IMG/VR virus record: IMGVR_UViG_3300027793_000052 | Coordinates: 124,001 to 188,000 of that record | Length of the DNA stretch: 64,000 nt | Direction: 5' to 3' (one strand) | DNA from: a virus | Part shown: piece after piece, positions 34,910-43,244 of the stretch | How positions within the stretch are numbered: position 1 is the stretch's first letter | Layout of the letters: the number at the start of each line of letters is the position of its first letter | Made by a program: the position numbers and the translations under genes | The notes under the pieces: generated by a model | What the model saw: the letters and a program-made list of their open reading frames with translations, nothing else | What the model was told of the DNA's origin: nothing | Database searches by the model: none

Positions 34910-35282
34910 TGTTTTCTTTTATTATATTATGTTTTAATAATGTGTTAAATGATAATCTAAAGGGTATTGATAATTGTTCACCTAATTTAGTTCTACCCAT
35001 AGCTTCATCAACGATTGAATTTTCGTTTAAAATTACATCCATTAAAGCTTTGGTAGTTTCCCATTTGGTTAAATCTACTATTTGAGTGTAATCTACAACA
35101 TCATCCGTTTCATTGTTTTTTTCGGATTCCATTTCTTTTTTGGCCTCACCTAAAATATCTTCTATACTTTCAGAATTATCTAAACGTACAAATTGACTTA
35201 AAGTTTCTAAATCAAAATAAAATTCATTTCCGGCTATCGCAAACAATGAAGATTTATTATCCGTATTTTTAAATTTGTTCAT
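34899..35282 (-). CDS. Hypothetical protein in glycan block
   Basis: 127 residues, acidic in the middle (ESEKNNETDDVVDY) with helices before and after. Starts MNKFKNTDNKSSLF, includes AGNEFYFDLETLSQFVRLDN and ends LLKHNIIKENNGR. Its C-terminus overlaps the GT-B glycosyltransferase start. No motif recognised; could be a partner of that enzyme, or an unrelated small protein. Confidence 0.7.
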   Translation of the reverse strand: MNKFKNTDNKSSLFAIAGNEFYFDLETLSQFVRLDNSESIEDILGEAKKEMESEKNNETDDVVDYTQIVDLTKWETTKALMDVILNENSIVDEAMGRTKLGEQLSIPFRLSFNTLLKHNIIKENNGR

Positions 35283-35326
35283 AAAATAGATTTAATTAAT
35301 AATTGTAATAAGTAAACTTTAAAAGA

Positions 35327-35992
35327 TTAATTAAATAAATCTAATCCTATAAGTTCTTTAACTGTTTTGATTGTATATTCTGAAGGTATATCTTTGTTAT
35401 ATGTTTTTTCGATTTTAATAACAATTTTACCTTTAGGTTTGGAGTTTAAAATTTCTGGGTGATCTGTAATCATACAATCAACATGTTGCCAACAGTCTGT
35501 TGTATTTACCGTAAATTTAATGTCTTGTATCATACAACCTGTTTTAGATAGGAAAAATAGTGTGGCAGGAATACTCCTACCCACTTCACGACTTGTTATA
35601 ATAATATCATGTTTTTTTCCATTATCTTTTAAATGTAAATTTAAATCATTTATAGATTGTACAGCACCGTCTATAACTTCGTCAGAATAACCAAAAATCT
35701 CTAAACAACATTTATCGTATATAAATTCTTCTACAGTAATTGGTTCTTCCTTAACCTCAGTAAGTTCGAATGTTGCTTCAGATTTTACAAACTCCTTTTC
35801 ATTGAAGTTGGGGTTGAATTCTATTTCATTCCTTACAATTTCTTCTTCAGGGAACTTAATCCATTTTTCTAAATCGTAGTCTTGTATGAATATTTCTTCA
35901 CCATCCTTTGGATTAAAATATTTTGTATGTGTTTTCTCAATCTTCCCGAAAAAATCACGTAAAACCCCATTAATTGAAACACCTATTTTCAT
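35327..35992 (-). CDS. HAD-like protein lacking catalytic aspartates
   Basis: 221 residues. The start MKIGVSINGVLRDFFGKIE occupies the place of the HAD nucleophile motif D-x-D-G-x-L, but the two Asp are replaced by Ser and Asn. The later HAD-like motifs IIITSREVG (threonine/serine motif II) and CMITDHPEIL remain. A ~60-residue acidic insertion sits in between. Probably a phosphatase-fold protein turned into a binding or regulatory module. It lies just downstream of phoH, 4 bases apart. HAD membership is a fold inference from motif order. Confidence 0.66.
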   Translation of the reverse strand: MKIGVSINGVLRDFFGKIEKTHTKYFNPKDGEEIFIQDYDLEKWIKFPEEEIVRNEIEFNPNFNEKEFVKSEATFELTEVKEEPITVEEFIYDKCCLEIFGYSDEVIDGAVQSINDLNLHLKDNGKKHDIIITSREVGRSIPATLFFLSKTGCMIQDIKFTVNTTDCWQHVDCMITDHPEILNSKPKGKIVIKIEKTYNKDIPSEYTIKTVKELIGLDLFN

Positions 35993-35996
35993 ATTT

Positions 35997-36785
35997 TTAG
36001 TCTTTTAGAATTTGTTTTTTACCGTTATTAGATTTCTCTTCCTCTAGTTGGTCAAATATATCCTCTATTACCTTAATAATTGGGTTTCTAACGATATCTT
36101 CTTCATTTCTTAATTCTACAGTACCGAAACCTTTTTTATCTTTAAAACGTTCTATGACAACTTCTAAAGAACTTTCTTTTTTATTACGTATGTCTTTCTG
36201 TTTAACATCACCTAATATTATTAGTTTTGAATTTTCACCGATACGTGTCATTAGCGTCCTCATATTATCCAAGGATATGTTTTGAGCCTCATCAATGATG
36301 ATAATGGATTTATCAATACTCCTACCACGAACATAAGCTATAGGCTTAATTTCAATCAACTTCATTTCTTTAAGTCTGTTAGTTAAACCTTCTCCTATAA
36401 TTTTACTAAAATTATCAATAAAAGAATCCATAAAAGGTTCCATTTTTTCTTCCATAGTACCTTTTAAAAAACCTATTTCCTCATCTTTTAATGTGGTTAC
36501 AGATTTAACTAATATGATTTTTTGATAGGCAGTTTCAGGGTTTTTTAGTAGTTTTAAAGCTTCGGCACAGGCCAAGAAAGTTTTTCCGGTTCCTGGTAGC
36601 CCAGAAGCTATGGTAATTTCATTTTCTTTTATTGCTTGTAAAAGTTTTTTTTGATTTTCAGTTTTTGGTTTTACGTCAACCTTAATTTGTGTAAAAAAAT
36701 TATCACCATTTCGATTATAGTTGGTGCTATTTTCTACTTCTAATATTTCTTCTTCTGAAAGTTTTTTAGTTCTTCTTTTAGTCAT
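35997..36785 (-). CDS. phoH: PhoH-like ATPase
   Basis: 262 residues. Walker A GLPGTGKT (~59-66), Walker B IIIIDEAQN (~157-165) and a third motif ILGDVKQKD match PhoH-type P-loop ATPases. The N-terminal ~30 residues are basic and lysine/glutamate-rich. PhoH family proteins are common in T4-like and other large phages; proposed roles in RNA metabolism or phosphate-stress response are not settled. It sits between glycan genes and may be co-transcribed with them. Family call secure, biochemical role open. Confidence 0.93.
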   Translation of the reverse strand: MTKRRTKKLSEEEILEVENSTNYNRNGDNFFTQIKVDVKPKTENQKKLLQAIKENEITIASGLPGTGKTFLACAEALKLLKNPETAYQKIILVKSVTTLKDEEIGFLKGTMEEKMEPFMDSFIDNFSKIIGEGLTNRLKEMKLIEIKPIAYVRGRSIDKSIIIIDEAQNISLDNMRTLMTRIGENSKLIILGDVKQKDIRNKKESSLEVVIERFKDKKGFGTVELRNEEDIVRNPIIKVIEDIFDQLEEEKSNNGKKQILKD

Positions 36786-36788
36786 ATT

Positions 36789-38363
36789 TTATTTATTATT
36801 ATTTAAGTGGTAATCTAACCAATAGTTATATGTTTTTAAATCGTTAGGTGTGCCCCAACAAATATAATCCTCAACCTCAAATACTTTTACGTTTAAATTA
36901 TCGTTAATATTTTGGTTCAATATATCGTCAACATAGAACTCACCGTTAGTTCTAACATTTTCTTTATAATTCTTATGTAAACCATCTATAAAATATTTAG
37001 CCTTCCTGAAAAACATAGTACCTATTATAGCGTGTGTTTTTAAAGGATTATCATATATAAATTTTTTACATGACACATGTTTTATATTATTATTATCATC
37101 TACATCCAACCAAGCGTATGCGTTAGGATTTACCTTACTTGTTTGATTGTTTCTAAAAGACCAAACTATAATGTCTATGGTTTCATCTTTTAACATCTCA
37201 TTACATATTTCTGTGTTATAATATATACCATTATCACACGCAGATATTAATATAGGGTTATCTAAATTAACATCTTTAAGACCTATTTCACAAGTACAAG
37301 CCTGACCTTCAGTAACACCATCAATACCTATAACATCAGAATACCTGTTAAAATTTTTCAAAACCTCATCTATACCATATTCTTGTATATGTTCATTTCT
37401 TACTATGAAAACATTTTTATCACAGTTAGGTAAGTTTTCTATTGCCTTTATGACCATAGGTTTATTATCTACAGTTATAAGTGGTTTTGGCAAACCATAA
37501 CCCTCCTCACTGAACCTACTACCGTTACCAGCCATTGGTAATATTAACGTGGTATTCTTTGGACAAGATATGTTTTTCATCTTAGGTTTTTTGAAGAAAT
37601 CGGACCAACTATTATATGTTTCCAAATCATAAGGTGTCCCCCATTGTAACATTTTGTTTATTTCAAATATTAAAACAGATAAACCATCACGAACTAACAG
37701 ATTATAAACCAAACTAACATAGAACTCACCTTTTATATTCACATTTAAATCGACTAATTCTTTGAAATATTTTTTTAAGATATTTAAATTCTTAAAATAA
37801 TAGGTTCCGTTAGAGGCATATTCATTCATTTTATTATTGGTGAATGGTTCCTTTTCTTTTATCTCTAATAATTCATTTTTTTTGTTAGTTTTACAAAAGG
37901 CATAATTATCATTACCTAACATATGTGGGTGAAATCCTGTATAACAAGGTATAGCACCGTCATAGTTGTTATTTCTAACATCATTCAAAAATTTATTATA
38001 ATCCCATACAGTACCGTAATCACAATAACTAACAATTATATCCCTATCATTCTCTAAATGTAAAAAATCCACAATTTGGTTTATAGCATCAACAGGGCCT
38101 TTCCTATCTTCTATAGATACTTCATATATTTTACAATTTGGTGATATGCTCTTAAGTATGTTTGACGTATTAGTTTCAGACAAATGTTTTTTATTACATA
38201 TAAAAATAACATCTTCTGGGTTATCGAATAATTCTACAACATGTTGAATTATTGGTTTACCGTCAACAACTATTAATGGTTTTGGTTCTAAATAACCGGC
38301 CTCAATAAATCTTTTACCAATACCAGACATGGGTATTATTATTTGTGGTTTTTTTGTTAACAT
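36789..38363 (-). CDS. Tandem sugar nucleotidyltransferase
   Basis: 524 residues made of two homologous NTP-transferase domains. Domain 1 (residues ~5-255) starts IIIPMSGIGKRFIEAGY then PKPLI; domain 2 (~270-524) starts LILPMAGNGSRFSEEGYG then PKPLI. Both keep the G-x-G-x-RF and PKPL motifs that bind nucleotide and sugar phosphate, and both end in a WGTPxDL-type segment. Such enzymes make NDP- or CMP-activated sugars. Two active copies in one chain could be a bifunctional enzyme or a regulatory pair. Overlaps the next gene by 7 bases. Confidence 0.86.
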   Translation of the reverse strand: MLTKKPQIIIPMSGIGKRFIEAGYLEPKPLIVVDGKPIIQHVVELFDNPEDVIFICNKKHLSETNTSNILKSISPNCKIYEVSIEDRKGPVDAINQIVDFLHLENDRDIIVSYCDYGTVWDYNKFLNDVRNNNYDGAIPCYTGFHPHMLGNDNYAFCKTNKKNELLEIKEKEPFTNNKMNEYASNGTYYFKNLNILKKYFKELVDLNVNIKGEFYVSLVYNLLVRDGLSVLIFEINKMLQWGTPYDLETYNSWSDFFKKPKMKNISCPKNTTLILPMAGNGSRFSEEGYGLPKPLITVDNKPMVIKAIENLPNCDKNVFIVRNEHIQEYGIDEVLKNFNRYSDVIGIDGVTEGQACTCEIGLKDVNLDNPILISACDNGIYYNTEICNEMLKDETIDIIVWSFRNNQTSKVNPNAYAWLDVDDNNNIKHVSCKKFIYDNPLKTHAIIGTMFFRKAKYFIDGLHKNYKENVRTNGEFYVDDILNQNINDNLNVKVFEVEDYICWGTPNDLKTYNYWLDYHLNNNK

Positions 38364-38833
38364 AACCCCTTCTTTTTTAATTGATTTTCAGCATGTAATA
38401 CATAATCGGAACAAACAGCGTATACAACATCTTTGTTATAATCATCTATGTCTTGAATATTTAAAAGTGGTATTATTGTCGATTTACTAGATAAGTTCCT
38501 AGTTAAATCATGTACCCATATAAATTTATTACTAGTCAAAACATAAGGATCTGAATTATGACAAAAAAACATAAAACCACCAATTTCTATTAATTTATTG
38601 GCTGAATCTAAATCTTTACAATGAATCCATAATTTTTCTTTTCTCAATTTCAACCATGTTTCTGACACTTCATAATCTGGGGTGTCATGACCCAAATAAA
38701 ATTTATCACAGATATATCTTAAATCAATTTCAACCTCATAACCAGCAGAAATGGCTGTATCTATATAAGACGGTGAGTTTTCTCTATCTATCTTTGGTCC
38801 TTGTATATTACCCCTATGAGAAATTAACTTCAT
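38357..38833 (-). CDS. Glycerophosphodiester phosphodiesterase-like protein
   Basis: 158 residues with the GDPD-type TIM-barrel beginning: ISHRGNIQGP, ENSPSYIDTAISAG, EVEIDLR, then YLGHD. The HRG and ExD motifs carry the expected catalytic/metal residues; a second His is in the LGHD segment. It is short for a full GDPD (usually ~240), so part of the barrel is missing. A polyol-phosphate or glycan-linked phosphodiester substrate is likely given the neighbours. Overlaps both adjacent genes by a few bases. Confidence 0.78.
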   Translation of the reverse strand: MKLISHRGNIQGPKIDRENSPSYIDTAISAGYEVEIDLRYICDKFYLGHDTPDYEVSETWLKLRKEKLWIHCKDLDSANKLIEIGGFMFFCHNSDPYVLTSNKFIWVHDLTRNLSSKSTIIPLLNIQDIDDYNKDVVYAVCSDYVLHAENQLKKKGLC

Positions 38834-39123
38834 ATTTCTTCTATTCTTAATGTTTTATCATCGATAAACAAATCGTAATAAGGTTTATTAACATTCAATT
38901 CGTGGTGTTTAGCACCCCATTCTAATAATTGTTTTTTAGTTAATTCATACCAATTTATTTGTGTTCTACTACCACGTGCTGTCCAATAAACTATAGTATA
39001 ACCTTTATCATATAATTTATTAATCTTATCTATATTTTCTGTTATTGGTTTTGCGTTGAAATAATTTCTTGGTGAGGGTGTCTCACAAATAGTTTCATCT
39101 ATATCCACGTATATAACTTTCAT
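38830..39123 (-). CDS. HAD-family phosphatase, capsule-biosynthesis type
   Basis: 97 residues, small HAD protein: MKVIYVDIDETICE gives D-x-D-E-T, then TIVYWTARGSRTQINW as motif II, and YYDLFIDDKTLR as the last acidic motif. All HAD catalytic residues are visible. Proteins of this size occur in LPS and capsule loci, where they remove phosphate from sugar intermediates. The product is probably cytosolic. Coupled to the next gene by a 4-base overlap. Confidence 0.85.
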   Translation of the reverse strand: MKVIYVDIDETICETPSPRNYFNAKPITENIDKINKLYDKGYTIVYWTARGSRTQINWYELTKKQLLEWGAKHHELNVNKPYYDLFIDDKTLRIEEI

Positions 39124-39818
39124 GTTAAATTTTCTTGTCTATATTTTTCTTGCTTATCCTTCAATAAATCTATAACCTGTTTTTTTGTTAAAAAATTAGA
39201 ATAATTGGTGTTTTGTATAAAAACCTCGGCAGATTTTTCACAAATTTCTGATGATATTAAACACTCTTCGATGTTTTTACCACAAGTGATTATGCCGTGA
39301 TTTTGTAACAATATGAGTTTTGGGAAATATCCCTCCTTTTTAATGAAGTTCTCGACATATTTTTTAACCATTATGGTTAATTCATCACCAGGTTTAACGT
39401 ATGGTATTAAACAAGATTTACCACCGTTAAATACTACCTGATCTGGAAATAATCTATATTTAGCAAATGTTTCAGAGTGTGTACTACATAATATTTTTAA
39501 TGTATTTACCGGGTGAGTGTGTGATACAAAATTAATATCATCAAAACTCAACAAGTATGTATGGAAACCTAACTCCATACTACCTTTTTTATTTAAATTA
39601 GATATTTGTTTACCTTCTGAGTCGAAATCAACTAAATCATCCTCAGACAAATTAGATAGTTTAGTGCCACTAGCTTTTATCACTATCAAATAATTTTGTG
39701 GTGTTTTTATCTTGGTTGAAACGTTTCCTTCGACACCTACACAAAACTTAGATACTTTTTTAGACAATTCTAACAATTTTATTTTATTCTCAAACATACC
39801 AAATATTACCAATTTCAT
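39120..39818 (-). CDS. Class II aldolase/adducin family protein
   Basis: 232 residues. Zn-binding SHTHP (~98-102) and QNHGIIT (~169-175) are the metal-ligand motifs of L-fuculose- and L-rhamnulose-phosphate aldolases. GNVS (~31-34) and ASGTKLS (~49-55) fit the phosphate-binding loop. Such enzymes split or make ketose phosphates; here one could form an unusual sugar precursor for the glycan. Overlaps its neighbours by 4 bases on both sides, so it is firmly in the operon. Confidence 0.87.
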   Translation of the reverse strand: MKLVIFGMFENKIKLLELSKKVSKFCVGVEGNVSTKIKTPQNYLIVIKASGTKLSNLSEDDLVDFDSEGKQISNLNKKGSMELGFHTYLLSFDDINFVSHTHPVNTLKILCSTHSETFAKYRLFPDQVVFNGGKSCLIPYVKPGDELTIMVKKYVENFIKKEGYFPKLILLQNHGIITCGKNIEECLISSEICEKSAEVFIQNTNYSNFLTKKQVIDLLKDKQEKYRQENLT

Positions 39819-41038
39819 TCACCATTGTAAATAGTTGTGATTAAATCTTTAACATTAAGAGTCCATTCAGAATTTAAACCGTTATCTAATGGTTTACAAT
39901 ATTTTTTATTTAAAATTTTATTTTCATATTTTGTTTGATTATTCCACCCTGCTACAAAATTTTTAGAATAACTTATAGTTAGTTCATCTTCAGATACATC
40001 AATAATTTCACCAATAACATCATTACACTTAACTCTCATATATTTTTTAAATAAATCGTTAGATACATGTGATGTTTCTGTGAAATATGACACATTAACA
40101 TTACTGAATGAGTATTTAAACCTGTTATTAACGTCTAAGAATGTTGGTGATATTATTGATAATACTTTTGTTTGTGGTTTAGAAAATAGAACGTTACACA
40201 TACCACCACCAATTGAACCAACCACATATTCTACTTGTGAAAATAACAATATCTTCTCAACGGTAGTTAAATTTTCGGTGAAAACCTCTACAAATCCTTG
40301 TTTAACTAGAGACTCTACTAACTCATCCTCATTGATTAATTTCCTTCTTGTGGTATAATTAGTACCTATATTGGTGAAGTCGTTATGCATCCAACTTCTT
40401 CTAGATACATATATTTTTTTAGGTTGATTATTATAATCCACAACGGATTTGGTGACTTTACCTACTATGTGTTTATATAATTGGTAAACTTCATACCTTG
40501 GTGGTAGATTTGAATCTATACCGTGAGTATATGAATTTGATATGTAAATTTCTTTATAGACAGTGTTTGAATCACAAATAACTACATCCCCCACAACATC
40601 AATATCTAATAAATTTAAAAATTCTAAAACAAATGGGTAAAATTTATTATTATTTTCAGCGGGGTAGTTCATTAATAATTTTATACTGGGTATTTCTTTT
40701 TTAATAAATTTATAACTCATTAAATAAGGTAAAGTATCATATATAAAATGGTAGTAATTATCTGTATTATATACAAAATAAAAAACAGGTGTATTAAGTA
40801 CGGTGGTTTTTACGGTGTCATTTATACTGTAGTTCTCTTGGGTGGTAACATCTTTTAGAGACATTATCTTCTCATCCATTGGGTTTATTACATTACTTTC
40901 TTTTTTTAATAAACAATTAGGGTAGTAAAGGTTTTGTCCGATTAAACTTACATCCGTTATTTTATATAAATTAATTTCCCTATTGTTACGGTCTTTTTTG
41001 TGAATGTTTTTATATAAAAAATTACTATCTAAAAACAT
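39815..41038 (-). CDS. Family 61-like glycosyltransferase
   Basis: 407 residues. The C-terminal half has the GT61 (DUF563) signature: KKIYVSRRSWMHNDFTNIG, LINEDELVESLVKQGF, then EYVVGSIGGGMCNVLFS. The N-terminal half (VFYFVYNTDNYYHFIYDTLPY) fits the same family, which includes xylosyl- and other inverting transferases. It would transfer one sugar to a glycan in the cytoplasm. Overlaps the 41038 methyltransferase gene by one base. Confidence 0.85.
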   Translation of the reverse strand: MFLDSNFLYKNIHKKDRNNREINLYKITDVSLIGQNLYYPNCLLKKESNVINPMDEKIMSLKDVTTQENYSINDTVKTTVLNTPVFYFVYNTDNYYHFIYDTLPYLMSYKFIKKEIPSIKLLMNYPAENNNKFYPFVLEFLNLLDIDVVGDVVICDSNTVYKEIYISNSYTHGIDSNLPPRYEVYQLYKHIVGKVTKSVVDYNNQPKKIYVSRRSWMHNDFTNIGTNYTTRRKLINEDELVESLVKQGFVEVFTENLTTVEKILLFSQVEYVVGSIGGGMCNVLFSKPQTKVLSIISPTFLDVNNRFKYSFSNVNVSYFTETSHVSNDLFKKYMRVKCNDVIGEIIDVSEDELTISYSKNFVAGWNNQTKYENKILNKKYCKPLDNGLNSEWTLNVKDLITTIYNGE

Positions 41039-41766
41039 TAGAAACCCTTTTTATACATATAAGCTGTGGGTGCAATCCAGTTTGTACTTTTTAAACTAAA
41101 ATCTATACCTTTTTCTTTTAAAAACTTCTCTACACCTTTACTTTCCGTGAATTTATGGTATTCAAATTCATCAAACAAAATTACGCCACCAGGTAAAATT
41201 CTGTCCCAAAGATATTTTAAAGCAAAATAAGTGGGTCTATCTAAATCAACATCTATATATAACATTGAAATTCTAAAACCAGGATTTTCTTCTAAAAATC
41301 TTGGTATTGATGTCTCTACATCACCTTTTATTAATTCGTATTTATCGGTAGATATTTTAGTACCCAATAATCTACCTTTCACTGATTCCAAAGATAGGTC
41401 ATCTACATTAACTCTATTGTATACTATATTCATAGATTCTTTATCTAATTTACTATCTTTATTTAAAATTTCATCGGCCTCAACAGTACCAAAAATATCA
41501 AATCCTAATACTTTTTTATTTGAGTTTGGGCAATAAACTTCTATAAATTTTGAAAATGTGGCAATACCCGAACCTTTAAACACCCCTACCTCTACTATAT
41601 CACCAGGAATATCTTTAATATTTAAAAAGTGTTGGAATCTATGTAACAGTTTACCAACTAGCTTAGTATCTTCTGAAAATATAAAATCATTAAATGATTT
41701 ATAAATTTCATCTTTTGGGTTATTTTTTGTATTCTTATTTGTTATATCTATTATCGTATTTTTCAT
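41038..41766 (-). CDS. TylF/MycF-like sugar O-methyltransferase
   Basis: 242 residues. It shows PGDIVEVGVFKGSGIATFSK (SAM-binding loop), LGFDIFGT, MLYIDVDLDRPTYFALK and LPGGVILFDEFEYHKF. The Asp and the acidic DEFEYH segment bind metal in the TylF/macrocin O-methyltransferase family, which methylates sugar hydroxyls. In a phage glycan locus it would cap or modify a sugar residue. SAM-dependent; cytoplasmic. Confidence 0.85.
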   Translation of the reverse strand: MKNTIIDITNKNTKNNPKDEIYKSFNDFIFSEDTKLVGKLLHRFQHFLNIKDIPGDIVEVGVFKGSGIATFSKFIEVYCPNSNKKVLGFDIFGTVEADEILNKDSKLDKESMNIVYNRVNVDDLSLESVKGRLLGTKISTDKYELIKGDVETSIPRFLEENPGFRISMLYIDVDLDRPTYFALKYLWDRILPGGVILFDEFEYHKFTESKGVEKFLKEKGIDFSLKSTNWIAPTAYMYKKGF

Positions 41767-41767
41767 A

Positions 41768-42493
41768 TTATTTTTTTATAATAAAAATTATTTCTGAATA
41801 TCGACCTTTTTCTAAATTAAATTCTAATATGTTATCATTTAAATATTCGATCTCATCTTTTGCCATAAAATCTGATTCTATCTTACCAGTCTTTAGGTAA
41901 TTTTCTGCCATCCATAAAGTAGTTTTATCTGTACTAGGACCCTGATTATACCTTCCATCTCTTGATGTAAATAAATCTTCAATTACAAATAATCCACCAG
42001 ATTTTAAATGTTTAAACATAAAACCTAAAAAAATTTGTTGCCCTGCCATAGTATGTGGACCGTCATCAATTATAATATCATAGTCAGAGCCAAATGTATT
42101 TATTACATGGTCTAACCCTATTTTTCCCCCTTCCATGTTGGTGTGGATATTTTTTAAAAAAGTATTTTCATAGTTTTGAAAATCACTGCTTGTTCTTATT
42201 TCACAATTACAACAAGTAGTTTTTATATTTTTATAATGTCTATCCAAAACAGTGTGGTCTACTAAATCTAACCCATATATTGTTGCATCGGGGTAATATT
42301 CCGACCAAGTTCTTAATGAGGCACCACAAGTATCTATTTGTGGAACTGCTGTAGTAGAATAAATTCCAAGTTCTAATATTTTATTTGGGGACTTAATATA
42401 CTTATCAAAATATTTTTGATAATGTTGGGTATACTGATGATCTAAACTACTTTTATCAGTATTGTGTTTAACAGCTAATTCGTCTATTGTCAT
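41768..42493 (-). CDS. SAM-dependent methyltransferase
   Basis: 241 residues of a Rossmann methyltransferase. It starts MTIDELAVKHNTDKSSLDH, then ILELGIYSTTAVPQ (SAM loop), IYGLDLVD, YDIIIDDGPHTM and LKSGGLFVIEDLFTS. The DDGPH-type motif is shared with sugar- and antibiotic-modifying methyltransferases (rhamnose-type). It lies 1 base from the TylF-like gene. Together they suggest at least two methyl groups on the product. Confidence 0.82.
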   Translation of the reverse strand: MTIDELAVKHNTDKSSLDHQYTQHYQKYFDKYIKSPNKILELGIYSTTAVPQIDTCGASLRTWSEYYPDATIYGLDLVDHTVLDRHYKNIKTTCCNCEIRTSSDFQNYENTFLKNIHTNMEGGKIGLDHVINTFGSDYDIIIDDGPHTMAGQQIFLGFMFKHLKSGGLFVIEDLFTSRDGRYNQGPSTDKTTLWMAENYLKTGKIESDFMAKDEIEYLNDNILEFNLEKGRYSEIIFIIKK

Positions 42494-42506
42494 ATTGTTT
42501 TTTTTA

Positions 42507-43241
42507 TTAAGAGTGTTCGTATTTTAAAGCCCAAGAATGATCGTTTGGGTATGACGTATAACCATATTTCTCTACAATCATAGGGAAATCACGTTCAAAA
42601 AAATATAAATCAAATTTATGTTCAACACCTAATGTAAGTAGATTTTTTTGAAAAAAGTCTTCAATAACATCATTTAGGAAATTTTTTATAATAGAACCTT
42701 TTATTGTGTAAAAAGTATAATGACCAGTTAAATCTGAACATCTATTAAAATGATTACCAATTAATATGTGTTTTAAATTATTTTCAACATAATCTTTATT
42801 CTTAGGTAGTTGCCTTATCATCCAAGGCATAAATAAACCTAAACGATCATTATTATCAAATAAAGTTTCTATATCCTTTCTTTTTGAGTGGAATATTTTA
42901 TATACTGAACTTCTTAACGTACTACCAGATGTGACACCTTTTGTATGCATAAACCATAATAATTTATGTTCTAAACCAATTTTTTTGTATAATTTTAAAG
43001 CCGTTTGATATGCGGAGGCGTCTGATTTGATCACCTTATCATCTTCTGTGATTTCATAATATATATTCAATCTATCTTTATAAGATTCTATGGTTTCAAC
43101 CCACTCTCTACAAGATGGATTAATCCCTATGAAAATATCACAATCTTTAAAATGTTCACATATTTTATCTAACATTTCTATACCAATGTGTAACCTATCA
43201 ACTGTAGGTACATAGGTCGCGAATATTACGGCATCTTTCAT
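42507..43241 (-). CDS. Glycosyltransferase-like protein
   Basis: 244 residues. LLWFMHTKGVTSG resembles the short HxHTKG-type motif of rhamnan-synthesis-F and related glycosyltransferases. Other segments are CDIFIGINPSCREWVE near the start and SCxDLTGHYTFYT-like RCSDLTGHYTFY in the middle. No clear DxD is seen. Probably a GT-A-like sugar transferase of a poorly described family. Assignment is by motif and neighbourhood. Confidence 0.65.
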   Translation of the reverse strand: MKDAVIFATYVPTVDRLHIGIEMLDKICEHFKDCDIFIGINPSCREWVETIESYKDRLNIYYEITEDDKVIKSDASAYQTALKLYKKIGLEHKLLWFMHTKGVTSGSTLRSSVYKIFHSKRKDIETLFDNNDRLGLFMPWMIRQLPKNKDYVENNLKHILIGNHFNRCSDLTGHYTFYTIKGSIIKNFLNDVIEDFFQKNLLTLGVEHKFDLYFFERDFPMIVEKYGYTSYPNDHSWALKYEHS

Positions 43242-43244
43242 ACT

